From Sphingomonas sp. (lineage in GTDB: Bacteria > Pseudomonadota > Alphaproteobacteria > Sphingomonadales > Sphingomonadaceae): a DNA stretch of 64,000 bases. Positions 1-9,190 of the stretch are shown here, piece after piece. The position numbers and the translations under genes were made by a program. The DNA is taken from the NCBI RefSeq assembly GCF_019635515.1, contig NZ_JAHBZI010000002.1:661664-725663 (forward strand). The letters are read 5' to 3'. Each line of letters begins with the position of its first letter. Position 1 is the stretch's first letter. A model generated the notes under the pieces. The model was not told where the DNA came from and searched no databases. It saw only the letters and a program-made list of their open reading frames with translations.

Positions 1-455
1 TAGCGATTGCCGTTCCAGAAGACGTGGAGCTGGTGCATCTGCTCCACGCTGAACGCGGCGGTGCCGAGACCGGCGATATCGACCGGCTTGGCGCCGAGAT
101 TGTCGATCATGCCCTGTTTGGTGCGCTGGATCGCATCCGGCGTGTTGTCGTCGACGGGCGACTGGCGGGCGAAGAAATCGAGCGTGGCGCCGCCGGCAAA
201 GGCATAGCTGCACTGCGAGAAAGCCGCGGTTCCGGCGGTGCCGGGCGTGACGCGGCTCAGCGTCGCGCTTTCGACCTTGGTGCCGGCGATTTCGGCGACC
301 TTTTCTCTGGGCAAAGTCGCGCAGGCATCGAGCGCGTTGAAGCCGCCGCTGGCGGCTTGGGTCTCGGCGGGTGCGGCGGCGTTGCCCGTTGGTGCGCCGC
401 TACCGCAGCTCGCGAGGGCCAGGCCGGCGCCGGCGGCTATCAAATGCTTCAGCAT
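1..455 (-). CDS. Putative lipoprotein, 3' part missing (runs off left edge)
   Basis: The reading frame starts at ATG 455 and stays open to base 1, so the C-terminus lies outside the window. The first residues form a short signal peptide ending in a lipobox (Leu-Ala-Ser-Cys, Cys17), which predicts a lipid-anchored envelope protein. An Ala/Gly-rich linker follows, then a domain with scattered Cys residues. A purine-rich stretch (AAGGGAG) sits about 8 bases before the ATG. I do not recognise the family. It lies 50 bases downstream of miaB on the same strand and could be co-transcribed with it. Confidence 0.7.
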   Translation of the reverse strand, partial: MLKHLIAAGAGLALASCGSGAPTGNAAAPAETQAASGGFNALDACATLPREKVAEIAGTKVESATLSRVTPGTAGTAAFSQCSYAFAGGATLDFFARQSPVDDNTPDAIQRTKQGMIDNLGAKPVDIAGLGTAAFSVEQMHQLHVFWNGNR

Positions 456-505
456 CGACGGAGTCTCCCTTTTCACTAGGAAACTACCACGTCTCTTTGT
501 CTTTG

Positions 506-1831
506 TCAGGCGGCCGCGCGGACCTTTTCGACACCGGCCAGCGAATTGGGGTCGGCGCGGACGATCTCGACTTCGACGAGATCGCCGATCTGCGCATCGG
601 TGGTCAGATGGACCGACTGCAGCCAGGGCGACTTGCCGAGCATCTGGCCGGGCAGCTTGCCCTTGCGCTCGATCAGAACGGTGCAGGTGCGGCCAAGCGT
701 TGCGGCGTTGAAGGCGGCCTGATCGCGGTTGAGATGCGACTGGAGACGCTGGAGGCGGTCGTCCATCACTTCGGGCGCGATGAAGCCGTCGGTCAGCTCG
801 GCCGCGGGAGTGCCGGGGCGGGGCGAATATTTGAAGCTGAAGCACTGGGCATAGCCGACCGCATCGACCAGGCTGAGCGTCTCGGCGAATTCGGCTTCGG
901 TCTCGCCGGGGAAACCGACGATGAAATCGCCCGACAGCGCGATATCGGGGCGGGCGGCGCGGACGCGGTCGAGGATGCGCAGATAGGAATCGCGGCTATG
1001 GCTGCGGTTCATCGCCTTGAGGACGCGGTCGCTACCGGCCTGCACGGGCAAATGGAGGAACGGCATCAGCTTCTCGACCTCGGCATGGGCGCGGATCAGA
1101 CCCTCGCGCATGTCATTGGGATGGCTGGTGGTGTAGCGGATGCGGGCGAGATCGGTGATCCTGTCGAGTTCGCGGATCAGGCCGTGCAGGCCGGTGCCCG
1201 CCTCGTCGTCCCAGGCGTTGACGTTCTGGCCGAGCAGGGTGATCTCGCGGGCGCCGGCATCGACCAATGCCCTGGCTTCGTCGACGATCGCCGCGAAGGG
1301 CCGGCTGACTTCGGCGCCGCGCGTATAGGGGACGACGCAATAGGTGCAGAACTTGTCGCAGCCTTCCTGCACGGTGAGGAACGCCGAGGGGCCGACCTTG
1401 CGGCGGGCGGGGAGCGCGCCGAACTTGCTGGCGAAGGGCATGTCGGTATCGAGCGCGGATTCGCCGGCCGCGGCCCTGGCGACGAGGTCCGGGAGGTTGT
1501 GATAGGCCTGCGGTCCGACCACGACATCGACCTTGGCGCGCCGCACGATCTCCTCGCCCTCGGCCTGGGCGACGCAGCCGGCGATGGCGATCATCGGCTC
1601 GCGCCCCTGATCGTTCCTGGCGTGCTTGCGGATACGGCCGATGTCCGAATAGACCTTTTCGGTGGCCTTTTCGCGGATATGGCAGGTGTTGAGCACGACG
1701 AGATCGGCGGCATTGGCGTCGTCGGTCGCGGTCATGCCCTGCGCGGCCATCAGCTCGGCCATGCGCTCGCCGTCATAGACGTTCATCTGGCAGCCGAACG
1801 ACTTGACGTGGAAGGTCTTGGGAATAGTCAT
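506..1831 (-). CDS. miaB: tRNA-2-methylthio-N6-dimethylallyladenosine synthase MiaB
   Basis: This is a radical-SAM methylthiotransferase that converts i6A37 to ms2i6A37 in tRNAs reading codons that begin with U. The 441 residues match the family length. The N-terminal UPF0004 domain has three cluster cysteines at about Cys14, Cys50 and Cys86. The radical-SAM cluster motif CDKFCTYC has Cys158, Cys162 and Cys165. A C-terminal TRAM domain spans roughly residues 375-435. Because both [4Fe-4S] sites are intact, the enzyme should be active. It is the distal gene of the leftward fur/plsC neighbourhood. Confidence 0.96.
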   Translation of the reverse strand: MTIPKTFHVKSFGCQMNVYDGERMAELMAAQGMTATDDANAADLVVLNTCHIREKATEKVYSDIGRIRKHARNDQGREPMIAIAGCVAQAEGEEIVRRAKVDVVVGPQAYHNLPDLVARAAAGESALDTDMPFASKFGALPARRKVGPSAFLTVQEGCDKFCTYCVVPYTRGAEVSRPFAAIVDEARALVDAGAREITLLGQNVNAWDDEAGTGLHGLIRELDRITDLARIRYTTSHPNDMREGLIRAHAEVEKLMPFLHLPVQAGSDRVLKAMNRSHSRDSYLRILDRVRAARPDIALSGDFIVGFPGETEAEFAETLSLVDAVGYAQCFSFKYSPRPGTPAAELTDGFIAPEVMDDRLQRLQSHLNRDQAAFNAATLGRTCTVLIERKGKLPGQMLGKSPWLQSVHLTTDAQIGDLVEVEIVRADPNSLAGVEKVRAAA

Positions 1832-1884
1832 TTGCGGGCGCCCATAGCGGATCGGGCGCGATACGTCACGTTGGGGAGAAGGCG

Positions 1885-2301
1885 ATGCTGCGGGTAGCGG
1901 GTTTTGCGATCACTTTGCTGACGATGGCGGTTCCGCTTGGCGCCCAGACCGTACCAGCCGCAGCGGATTCGCGTGACAAGATGGCGCCGCTGAAGATGTC
2001 GTATCGCGAGCAGATCGAGCCGTGGTGGGTGGTGCTGGCCGATTGCGCCGCCGTCCATCGCCAACCGGTCGAGGATCGCGCGAAGACGCAAGCCTTCGCG
2101 ACTACCGCCATGGCGCGGGTGGCCAAGGATCGCGGCATCACGATTCGTGATGCGGGTGCGGTCGTCATGCCGCATGTCTTGCGTGGTCGTGGCAACGAGA
2201 TCGCCGGGGTTCTGGTTGCCACCTATGGCGGCAAGGCCGAATTGGCCAAGGGCTGTGACGACGTGATGGCGGCCTACAAGTCGGCGGGCTTGCCCTCGTA
2301 G
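1885..2301 (+). CDS. Hypothetical exported protein, 138 aa
   Basis: A cleavable signal peptide is evident (hydrophobic residues 4-18, then Gly-Ala-Gln). The mature protein is about 118 residues with two cysteines that could form a disulfide, and no domain I recognise. It stands alone on the plus strand between two leftward genes. Its last 28 bases overlap the 3' end of the plsC-like gene in a tail-to-tail arrangement. It is probably periplasmic. The function is unknown. Confidence 0.7.
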   Translation: MLRVAGFAITLLTMAVPLGAQTVPAAADSRDKMAPLKMSYREQIEPWWVVLADCAAVHRQPVEDRAKTQAFATTAMARVAKDRGITIRDAGAVVMPHVLRGRGNEIAGVLVATYGGKAELAKGCDDVMAAYKSAGLPS

Positions 2302-3122
2302 CGCACCGCTTCCACGGTATGGGCAAAGTCGCGCAGCGGTTTGCCGAGCGTTGCGATCAACGCACCCTCGATGACGCGGCGGCTCTCGGCGGCGATCGCC
2401 TTGCGGCCGGGGAAATCGCGGGGGTGGAAGGGCTCAAGGAAGTGGATGTCGAGCCGGAAGCGGCCTTTGCGCGCGAGAATGCGCTTGGCGTTGACGATCC
2501 CGCTCTCCTCGCCGATCCAGCCAATGTCCTCGGCGACCGCACCGTAATCGAGCAGCACCGGCTGGACCATCACGCCGGGCGGAGGCGGCTCGAGGACGCG
2601 CAGCATCGGCGTCTTGAAGGGCAGCAGCGACTGGCCATCGGTGGTGGTGCCTTCGGGGAAGATCGTCACCGCCCAATTCTCGTCGAGCGCGTCGCGCAGC
2701 TCGTTGATCTGCTCGGCGACGCCGAGCCGGTTCTCGCGCTTCACATAGACGGTGCGGTTGAGCCCGGCGAGCCAGCCGACCAGAGGCGCCTGCGCCAGTT
2801 CGGCCTTGGCGATGAACGCGGTGCCGCTCGCGCCGCCCAATGCGAGGATATCGATCCAGCTCAGATGGTTGGCGACGTAGAATACGTTCTTGCGCAGCGG
2901 CACGCCGATCTTGCGGACGCGGGCGCCGGCGATCCAGCCGACCCGGGCAAGGAACCAGCGCGGCCATGCCGAGGGCAGATGCAGCAGCTTCCAAAGATAG
3001 TGCATCGGCACATGGGTGAGGATCAGCAGCACCAGCAGGAACACGCGCCAGCTGACGCGCAGCGTCTCGATGGTTGTAAGCGGATATGGCGCGCCGCGCG
3101 CGGCGGCCTCTCTACGACTCAT
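2274..3122 (-). CDS. plsC: 1-acyl-sn-glycerol-3-phosphate acyltransferase (PlsC family)
   Basis: This is a lysophosphatidate acyltransferase-type enzyme of the inner membrane, making phosphatidic acid for phospholipids. The catalytic HX4D motif is His86-Asp91 (NHLSWID) and the glycerophosphate-binding motif FPEGT is at about 155-159. One hydrophobic segment near residues 24-42 should anchor it. The length of 282 aa is normal. It lies 23 bases downstream of fur on the same strand. Some family members acylate other lysolipids, so the exact substrate is inferred. Confidence 0.88.
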   Translation of the reverse strand: MSRREAAARGAPYPLTTIETLRVSWRVFLLVLLILTHVPMHYLWKLLHLPSAWPRWFLARVGWIAGARVRKIGVPLRKNVFYVANHLSWIDILALGGASGTAFIAKAELAQAPLVGWLAGLNRTVYVKRENRLGVAEQINELRDALDENWAVTIFPEGTTTDGQSLLPFKTPMLRVLEPPPPGVMVQPVLLDYGAVAEDIGWIGEESGIVNAKRILARKGRFRLDIHFLEPFHPRDFPGRKAIAAESRRVIEGALIATLGKPLRDFAHTVEAVRYEGKPADL

Positions 3123-3145
3123 TTTTGAGTCTCCGCGTAAAAGCG

Positions 3146-3568
3146 CTACGACTTGCGGTCGAGAGCAACCCCGTAGAGCTCCATGCGGTGGTCGACGAGG
3201 CGGAAGCCCAGCCGCTCGGCGATCTGCTTTTGCAGCAGTTCGAGCTCGGGATCGACGAACTCGATGACGCGGCCGGTCTCGACATCGATGAGATGATCGT
3301 GATGCGCCTCGGGCGCGGGCTCGTAGCGGGCGCGGCCGTCGCCGAAATCATGGCGGTCGAGGATGCCCGCTTCCTCGAACAGCCGCACGGTGCGGTAGAC
3401 CGTGGCGATCGAGATGCCGGGATCGATCGCGGACGCCCGCTCATAGACCTTTTCGACGTCGGGATGATCCTCGGCGTCGGAAAGCACGCGGGCGATCACC
3501 TTGCGCTGCTCGGTGATCCGCAGGCCCTTTTCGTGACAAAGGGCTTCGAGGTCGATCTTGCGTGCCAT
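3146..3568 (-). CDS. fur: Fur family metal-responsive transcriptional repressor
   Basis: A 140-residue Fur/Mur-type regulator. A winged helix lies at about residues 15-75 and a dimerisation/metal domain contains the HHDHLID motif (His89-Asp91-His92). The CXXC pairs of zinc-structural Fur proteins are absent, as in many alphaproteobacterial members, so the sensed metal (iron or manganese) cannot be decided from sequence. The next gene, plsC, begins 23 bases downstream. The upstream gene mucR is separated from it by a strong hairpin. Confidence 0.88.
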   Translation of the reverse strand: MARKIDLEALCHEKGLRITEQRKVIARVLSDAEDHPDVEKVYERASAIDPGISIATVYRTVRLFEEAGILDRHDFGDGRARYEPAPEAHHDHLIDVETGRVIEFVDPELELLQKQIAERLGFRLVDHRMELYGVALDRKS

Positions 3569-3616
3569 GGCGTAGATGTAGCGTCATCGTCGGCAGGGGG
3601 GAAGGGGAGGCGGACA

Positions 3617-3659
3617 GCAAAACGCCGGCCCGGACATTGTGCCCGGACCGGCGTTTTGC
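3617..3659 (-). terminator. Intrinsic terminator-like hairpin after mucR
   Basis: Twelve-base perfect arms (GCAAAACGCCGG at 3617-3628 and its complement at 3648-3659) are extended inward by a further imperfect GC-rich stem. The A and T runs lie in the stem ends, so the structure can read as a terminator in either direction. It lies between the stop of mucR and the start of fur and should separate their transcripts. Confidence 0.7.
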
Positions 3660-3684
3660 ATTGTGGCGCCCGAAAGCGGAGAAC

Positions 3685-4098
3685 TCAGCGCTTGCGGCGC
3701 TTGGTGCCGAGGCCGATCTTCTTGGCGAGCGTGCGGCGCTGCTCGGCATAGTTGGGCGCGACCATCGGATAGTCGGCCGGCAGATTCCACTTGGCGCGAT
3801 ACTGCTCGGGGGTCATCTGATAATGCGTCATCAGGTGGCGCTTGAGCATCTTGAGCTTCTTGCCGTCTTCGAGGCAGACGATGTAATCGGGCTTGATCGA
3901 GGCGCGCACCGACACCGCGGGCTCCTGCTTCACTTCCGGCTCGGCCGCGGGAGCGCCAAGACCGGCGAGCGCGCCATGTACATTGGCGATGAGGACGGGA
4001 AGATCGGAGACGGCGACGCTGTTGTTGCTGACATGCGCCGCAACAATATCCGCGGTCAGCGTGACCAGCGTTTCCTGAATATCCGACATCGTATCCAT
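3685..4098 (-). CDS. mucR: MucR/Ros family zinc-finger transcriptional regulator
   Basis: A 137-residue protein with the Ros/MucR core: a variant zinc finger (Cys-Leu-Glu-Asp, then HLMTH) followed by the signature [13 protein letters not shown] and a basic C-terminus. In alphaproteobacteria these proteins silence A/T-rich promoters and control exopolysaccharide, motility and cell-cycle genes. Two in-frame ATGs are possible, at 4098 and 4089. The first has a purine-rich ribosome site (AAAGGGA) six bases upstream and is preferred. Confidence 0.88.
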   Translation of the reverse strand: MDTMSDIQETLVTLTADIVAAHVSNNSVAVSDLPVLIANVHGALAGLGAPAAEPEVKQEPAVSVRASIKPDYIVCLEDGKKLKMLKRHLMTHYQMTPEQYRAKWNLPADYPMVAPNYAEQRRTLAKKIGLGTKRRKR

Positions 4099-4223
4099 GA
4101 TTATCCCTTTCGACCCGTTTTGAGCGACTATGTTCGCCGCTTCGCGATACCATATCGGTCCATTTCGGCCCTATGGCAAGCGGCAATCCCGAAAATATAT
4201 GTAATCTTGTGAATAGATTCGAT

Positions 4224-4700
4224 CTAATTCAAATCGCGGGCATAGGTATGCGCATCAAATAACTGCCCGGCCTTTCCGCGATAGTAGTCACGACGCTCGC
4301 CAACTTTGGCGAAACCTTCACGGCGGTAGAGCTCGACCGCATCGTTTCCCGAGCGTACCTCCAGGTGAATGCGTGTCGCGTGGCGGGCGCGGGCCTCTTC
4401 GATCACCGCGCGGAGCAGCGCCCCGCCCATGCCGCGGCGGCGCGCGGAAGGGCGGGTCGCGAGCAGCAGCAGCTCGGCTTCGTCGGCGGCGATCCGGGCC
4501 AGCGCGAAGCCCATATCCTGCTCGCCGAGGCTGGCGATCACCAGCCAGACGCCGGGCAGCGACAACATCCCCATGCACTGGGCGCTGGTCCACGCCTCGC
4601 CGAAGCGCGGATCGAACGCGTCCCGCATGATGCCGGCGACATGGGGCAGATCATGGACCCCGCCTTCGCGCAGCTCGCTCTGATTGAGGATCGTGCTCAT
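4224..4700 (-). CDS. rimI: Ribosomal-protein-alanine N-acetyltransferase RimI-like
   Basis: A GNAT-fold acetyltransferase of 158 residues. The acetyl-CoA loop (Arg-Arg-Arg-Gly-Met-Gly-Gly-Ala) lies near residues 87-94 and the end of the domain has the RimI-like Glu-Gly-Phe and Arg-Asp-Tyr-Tyr pattern. RimI acetylates the N-terminus of ribosomal protein S18. Its ATG overlaps the stop of tsaB by four bases (ATGA), a common tsaB-rimI arrangement that supports the assignment. Confidence 0.85.
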   Translation of the reverse strand: MSTILNQSELREGGVHDLPHVAGIMRDAFDPRFGEAWTSAQCMGMLSLPGVWLVIASLGEQDMGFALARIAADEAELLLLATRPSARRRGMGGALLRAVIEEARARHATRIHLEVRSGNDAVELYRREGFAKVGERRDYYRGKAGQLFDAHTYARDLN

Positions 4701-5332
4701 GCCAGGCCGCGTTCGGCCAATGTCTTGGCGTCGGGGGCGCGGCCATAGATCGGGCTCGGCGCGAGCGCGGCGAAACCCGGCGGGAGCAGCACCGCATCCA
4801 CGGCATTAGGCCAGGCTTCGCGCAGCGGGCGATCGGGCGCGATCCCGGCGAGACGGCGGACGCCGCTGCCGATCGCGGGCAGGCCGCCCAGCGCGGCCAG
4901 CGCCGCATCAGGCGCCAGCGACTGGAGCGCCGCGTCGGCGCCGAACGGGGAAGCGCGAAAAGCCTGCATGAAGACCTCACCGTGCCCGCCTTCGAGGACG
5001 ACGGCAAGGTGGCCGCAGGCAGGATCGGCGGCGAACGCCGCAGCGGCGATCAGGGGGAGCGACGAATAGCCGCGAACCCGCGCGCCCCAGCCGATGCCGA
5101 GGCCGATCGCGGCCGCCAGCCCGACGCGCACGCCGGTGAAGCTGCCCGGGCCGACATCGACGAGGATGCTCTCCGCGCGCCCTTCGCCCGGCAGCGCTGC
5201 GATCATCGGCACCAGTCGCTCGGCATGGCCGCGCCCGACGACCTCATGGGTGTTGGCGATCACCGTGCCGCCCTCGATCAGGGCGACCGAGCAGGCGGCG
5301 GTGGCGGTTTCGATGACGAGCGTGCGGGACAG
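4697..5332 (-). CDS. tsaB: tRNA threonylcarbamoyladenosine biosynthesis protein TsaB
   Basis: TsaB is the scaffold partner of TsaD in making t6A37 on tRNAs that read ANN codons. The N-terminal ASKHA-type motif (LVIETATAACSVAL) and the central GPGSFTGVRVG motif are diagnostic. No ATG, GTG or TTG stands at the expected start. The only plausible codon immediately before the conserved region is CTG at 5332, one base after the nitroreductase stop, giving about 211 aa. A frame running further upstream into the nitroreductase gene has no family resemblance. The function is firm and the start uncertain. Confidence 0.85.
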   Translation of the reverse strand: MSRTLVIETATAACSVALIEGGTVIANTHEVVGRGHAERLVPMIAALPGEGRAESILVDVGPGSFTGVRVGLAAAIGLGIGWGARVRGYSSLPLIAAAAFAADPACGHLAVVLEGGHGEVFMQAFRASPFGADAALQSLAPDAALAALGGLPAIGSGVRRLAGIAPDRPLREAWPNAVDAVLLPPGFAALAPSPIYGRAPDAKTLAERGLA

Positions 5333-5333
5333 T

Positions 5334-5927
5334 TCAGAGGACCCGGTTGAACTGCTCGAATTCGGGACGGGGAAGCCGCTCGAAGATGGTGCCAGGATCG
5401 GCGTGCCCGATCGTCGAAATGAAGTTCGACCGGACATTGGGCTGATCGGCGAAGAAGGCCGCGTCGACCTTGGCGTTGTCGAAGCCCGACATCGGGCCGG
5501 TATCGAAGCCCAGCGCGCGGGCGGCCATGATGAAATAAGCGCCCTGGAGCGAGGAATTGCGGAAAGCGTGGGTGTAACGGATCTCTTCGGTCGGGAACCA
5601 GTCCTTGGCGGTCGGCGCATGCGGGAAGAGCCAGGGAAGCTGCTCGTTGAAGGCGAGGTCCATGCCGATGATCACGGCGGCGGGCGCCTTGCGGATCTTG
5701 GCGCCGTTGGTGCCGCTCGACAGCTCGGCGAGCCTGTCCTTGCCCTCCTCGCTGGTGATCCAGATGAAACGCGCCGGCTGCTGGTTGGCCGAGGTCGGCC
5801 CCATCTTGAGCAGGTCATAGATCGCGCGGATATCGGCCTCGGTGACCGGGTCGTCGGTATAGCCATTGGCGGTGCGCGCGGTGCGGAACAGCCGGTCGAG
5901 GGCTTCGTCGTTGAGGGGCGTCGCCAT
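5334..5927 (-). CDS. Nitroreductase family protein, malonic semialdehyde reductase (RutE)-like
   Basis: A 197-residue FMN-dependent nitroreductase-fold oxidoreductase. The segment GPTSANQQPARF near residues 46-57 and FDTGPMSGFD near 146-155 match the RutE/HadB subgroup, which reduces malonic semialdehyde in pyrimidine breakdown. No other rut genes are nearby, so the substrate is unproven. The start ATG overlaps the stop of nfuA by one base (TAATG), implying translational coupling. Confidence 0.8.
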   Translation of the reverse strand: MATPLNDEALDRLFRTARTANGYTDDPVTEADIRAIYDLLKMGPTSANQQPARFIWITSEEGKDRLAELSSGTNGAKIRKAPAAVIIGMDLAFNEQLPWLFPHAPTAKDWFPTEEIRYTHAFRNSSLQGAYFIMAARALGFDTGPMSGFDNAKVDAAFFADQPNVRSNFISTIGHADPGTIFERLPRPEFEQFNRVL

Positions 5928-6508
5928 TATACTGCTCTCACTTCGGTTACTTCGGGAACATAGTGCTTGAGCAGCTGCTCGATGCCGTTCTTGAGCGTCG
6001 CGCTCGACGACGGGCACCCGGCGCAGGCGCCCTGCATCTGCAGATAGACCTTGCCCTGGTCGAAGCCGCGATAGACGATGTCGCCGCCATCATTGGCGAC
6101 CGCCGGACGGATGCGCGTCTCGATCAGTTCCTTGATCTGCTCGACGATCTCGGCGTCCTCCGGATTGTCGCCGAAATCCTGATCCTCGCCGGGCACGGTG
6201 AAGCCGGCGGCGGGGGCATGGAACAGCGGCATGTTGGCGCTGAAATGATCGAGCAATAGCCCAAGCACATCGGGCTTAAGGCCCTGCCATTCGACGCCGG
6301 GCGCGGCGGTGACCGAAATGAAATCGCGCCCGAAGAACACGCCGGTGACGTCGCCGAGGCCGAACAGGGCATTGGCGAGCGGCGATGCCTCGGCCTCCTC
6401 GGGGGTCGCGAAGTCGCGCGTCCCGGCATCCATCACGGTGCGGCCGGGAAGGAATTTGAGCGTCGCCGGATTGGGCGTGGGTTCGGTCTCGATCAGCATG
6501 TGCGCCAT
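5927..6508 (-). CDS. nfuA: NifU-family Fe-S cluster carrier (NfuA type)
   Basis: A 193-residue scaffold/carrier that delivers [4Fe-4S] clusters to client proteins. The N-terminal Nfu_N domain (about 5-90) begins with the usual TEPTPNPATLKF, and the C-terminal NifU domain (about 118-190) carries the cluster-binding pair CAGC (Cys162, Cys165). It leads a tightly packed nfuA-nitroreductase-tsaB-rimI run. Likely local clients with Fe-S clusters include MiaB. Confidence 0.92.
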   Translation of the reverse strand: MAHMLIETEPTPNPATLKFLPGRTVMDAGTRDFATPEEAEASPLANALFGLGDVTGVFFGRDFISVTAAPGVEWQGLKPDVLGLLLDHFSANMPLFHAPAAGFTVPGEDQDFGDNPEDAEIVEQIKELIETRIRPAVANDGGDIVYRGFDQGKVYLQMQGACAGCPSSSATLKNGIEQLLKHYVPEVTEVRAV

Positions 6509-6609
6509 GTGGCGCTTGGGAGGCCGCGGATCAAGCGGCGGGCATGGTTTGATCCATATCGTGGGAGCGGGCTGGCGCCGTCACCAGTTCAGCGAAGCGG
6601 AATCCGGCT

Positions 6610-8187
6610 CTAGAGACATGCCTCGAGCATCGCCTGATCGAAGCCATATTGCTTGGCCTTGTCGAGCGTATAGGGGCGCAGACCCATCGAACGATATTCG
6701 CCGATGATCTTGCCGTCGGAGGATTCGTCGAGATATTCGAACTTGAACAGCTCCTGCGTCACGATGACGGGGCCTTCCATGCCGATGACTTCGGTGATGT
6801 TGGTGATGCGGCGCGAGCCGTCGCGCAGGCGCTTGACCTGGATGATCAGATCGACCGAATCGGCGATCTGCCGCGAGATCGCTTCCTTGGGCACCTTGAT
6901 GTCCGACATCATCACCATGTTCTCCATACGCGCCAGCGCCTCGCGCGGCGAATTGGAGTGGAGCGTGCACATCGAGCCATCGTGACCGGTGTTCATCGCC
7001 GAGAGCATGTCGAAGCACTCGGCGCCGCGGATTTCGCCGAGGATGATGCGGTCCGGGCGCATACGCAGCGCGTTCTTGACGAGGTCGCGGATGGTGATCT
7101 CGCCCTGCCCTTCGAGGTTGGGCGGGCGGGTTTCGAGCGGCAGCCAGTGCGGCTGCTGCAGGCGAAGTTCGGCGGCGTCCTCGATCGTCAGCACGCGCTC
7201 GCCCGGGTCGATCATCTTCGACAAGGCGTTGAGCATCGTGGTCTTGCCCGAGCCGGTACCGCCCGAGATGACGATGTTGAAGCGGCTGGCGCCAGCGATC
7301 TTGAGCATCGTCGCCATCTTGACCGACATCGATCCGCCCGAGGCCATCATGTCGAGCGTGATCGGCTTGGCCGAGAATTTACGAATCGAGATCGCGGTGC
7401 CGCGCAGCGACAGCGGCGGCACGATGACGTTGACGCGGGAACCGTCCTTGAGGCGGGCATCGGCCAGCGGCGTGGTCTGATCGACGCGGCGGCCGACCGA
7501 GTTGCAGATGCGCTGCGCGATCTGGAACAGATGCTCCTCGTCGCGGAACGAGATGTTGGCGAGTTCGAGCTTGCCCTTGCGTTCGATGAAGGTCTGCTCG
7601 GGGCCGTTGACCATGATGTCCGAGATCGCCGGATCGCTGAGCAGCTCTTCCAAGGGTCCGAGTCCGAGCAGCTCGTCGACCAGCACCTTTTCGAGCGCGA
7701 ACTGTTCGCGGCGGTTGAGGGTCAGCTTCAGCTCGGCAAGGACTTCGCCGATGATCGGGCGGAATTCCTCGGCCAGCTCATCCTTGCTGAGCGTGGCGGC
7801 GGCCTCGGGGTCGACGCGTTCGAGCAGGCGCGGCAGCACCTGTTCCTTGATGCGGTGAATCGAGGCTTCGAAGCCTTCGACGCGGCTGTTGCCGGCGTCG
7901 CCGGAAGTCGCCTGCCGCTCGGCGAGGCGCTGGAGCGCGTCGCTGGCGGCGAGGCTGCCGCCGGCGGGATCGCGCTCGGCCATCATCGGATCGGCCGGAG
8001 GCGGCGGGCTGGCGCCACCACCGGGAAGCGGCACGCTGCCGATCGGCGGGAATTGCTCGCCGCCCGAGGGCATGGGATCGGTCGGACGCGGCGCGGAACC
8101 GCTGCTCTGCATCGGGCGCGCGACGCCGAACGCCGGGCGTCCGCCCGTACCGCCTCCCAATCCGCTGCGTCGTCCGAAAGCGCTCAC
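6610..8187 (-). CDS. cpaF: CpaF/TadA-type secretion ATPase
   Basis: A 525-residue type II/IV secretion ATPase of the Tad pilus subfamily. The first ~85 residues are Gly/Pro-rich and probably disordered. The ATPase core has Walker A GGTGSGKT at about 309-316, a Walker B/Asp box region (ILGEIRG) and the conserved His/Arg-rich end. In Tad systems CpaF powers pilus extension and retraction. No other tad/cpa genes are present here, so the gene is isolated or its partners lie elsewhere. It is divergent from the exonuclease gene. Confidence 0.9.
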   Translation of the reverse strand: MSAFGRRSGLGGGTGGRPAFGVARPMQSSGSAPRPTDPMPSGGEQFPPIGSVPLPGGGASPPPPADPMMAERDPAGGSLAASDALQRLAERQATSGDAGNSRVEGFEASIHRIKEQVLPRLLERVDPEAAATLSKDELAEEFRPIIGEVLAELKLTLNRREQFALEKVLVDELLGLGPLEELLSDPAISDIMVNGPEQTFIERKGKLELANISFRDEEHLFQIAQRICNSVGRRVDQTTPLADARLKDGSRVNVIVPPLSLRGTAISIRKFSAKPITLDMMASGGSMSVKMATMLKIAGASRFNIVISGGTGSGKTTMLNALSKMIDPGERVLTIEDAAELRLQQPHWLPLETRPPNLEGQGEITIRDLVKNALRMRPDRIILGEIRGAECFDMLSAMNTGHDGSMCTLHSNSPREALARMENMVMMSDIKVPKEAISRQIADSVDLIIQVKRLRDGSRRITNITEVIGMEGPVIVTQELFKFEYLDESSDGKIIGEYRSMGLRPYTLDKAKQYGFDQAMLEACL

Positions 8188-8304
8188 GTAAGACCTTGCC
8201 TATCCCTGGTGAACGAAAGGGTTAGCGGCCAAGCCTTGAGAATTGCCTAACCACATCCGCAAATCATTTCCGGAACCTAATCGAGCGCCAGAGCATCAAC
8301 CGGC

Positions 8305-9075
8305 GTGAAGATCGCGACCTATAATGTGAACGGCGTCAACGGGCGGTTGCCGGTGCTGCTGCGCTGGCTGGCCGAGGCGCGGCCCGATGTGGTGTGCCTG
8401 CAGGAGCTGAAGGCGCCTGAGGAGAAATTCCCCGAGGCGGCGATCCGCGACGCCGGCTATGGCGCGGTGTGGCACGGCCAGAAGAGCTGGAACGGCGTCG
8501 CGATCCTCGCGCGCGGCTGCGATCCGGTCGAGACGCGGCGCGGGCTGCCCGGCGATCCCGAGGATCTGCACAGCCGCTATATCGAAGCGGCGGTGAACGG
8601 CGTGCTGGTCGGCGGGCTGTACCTGCCCAACGGCAATCCCCGGCCAGGGCCGAAATTCGACTACAAGCTGCGCTGGATGGAGCGGCTGATCCTCCATGCC
8701 GAAGGGCTGATCGGCATGGACGCGCCGGTGGTGCTGGCGGGCGACTATAATGTGATGCCGACCGATCTCGACGTCTACAAACCCGAACGCTGGCGCGACG
8801 ATGCGTTGTTCGCGCCCGAAGCGCGCGCGGCCTGGTTCCGGCTGCTTGATCAGGGCTGGTGCGATGCGCTCCGCCACCTTCATCCCGGCGAGACGATATA
8901 CACCTTCTGGGACTATTTCCGGAACGCCTTCGCCCGCGATGCCGGGCTGCGCATCGATCACCTGTTGCTCAACGCGCCGGCGGCCAAGCGGCTGAGGGAC
9001 GCCCAGGTCGACCGCTTCGCGCGCGGCTGGGAAAAGACCAGCGACCACGCGCCGGTATGGATCGCGCTCGACTAA
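8305..9075 (+). CDS. xth: Exodeoxyribonuclease III (AP endonuclease family)
   Basis: A 256-residue exonuclease III / endonuclease-exonuclease-phosphatase fold enzyme of base-excision repair. Visible motifs are the N-terminal TYNVNG, the metal-binding Glu in LQELK, GDYNV, and the terminal catalytic DHAPVWI. The start is GTG at 8305, immediately before the conserved Lys-Ile-Ala-Thr-Tyr, with no strong ribosome site. Confidence 0.92.
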   Translation: MKIATYNVNGVNGRLPVLLRWLAEARPDVVCLQELKAPEEKFPEAAIRDAGYGAVWHGQKSWNGVAILARGCDPVETRRGLPGDPEDLHSRYIEAAVNGVLVGGLYLPNGNPRPGPKFDYKLRWMERLILHAEGLIGMDAPVVLAGDYNVMPTDLDVYKPERWRDDALFAPEARAAWFRLLDQGWCDALRHLHPGETIYTFWDYFRNAFARDAGLRIDHLLLNAPAAKRLRDAQVDRFARGWEKTSDHAPVWIALD

Positions 9076-9190
9076 CCGCCCGCTCCCGTTGGCGGCCGCG
9101 CGTCAACCGTTCATCGGCGGTTCGGCGACGAGGCGGCAGACATGCGGCGCTCGGGCGGCAAGCCAGAGCGGGCGTCGAAGGAATGAACCA

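Noticed and set aside
371..1897. 508-codon open frame on the plus strand
   Set aside because: It is antisense to miaB, which has every catalytic cysteine in its own frame.
6704..8250. Long plus-strand frames across the cpaF gene
   Set aside because: They are antisense to a gene with complete Walker A and Walker B motifs.
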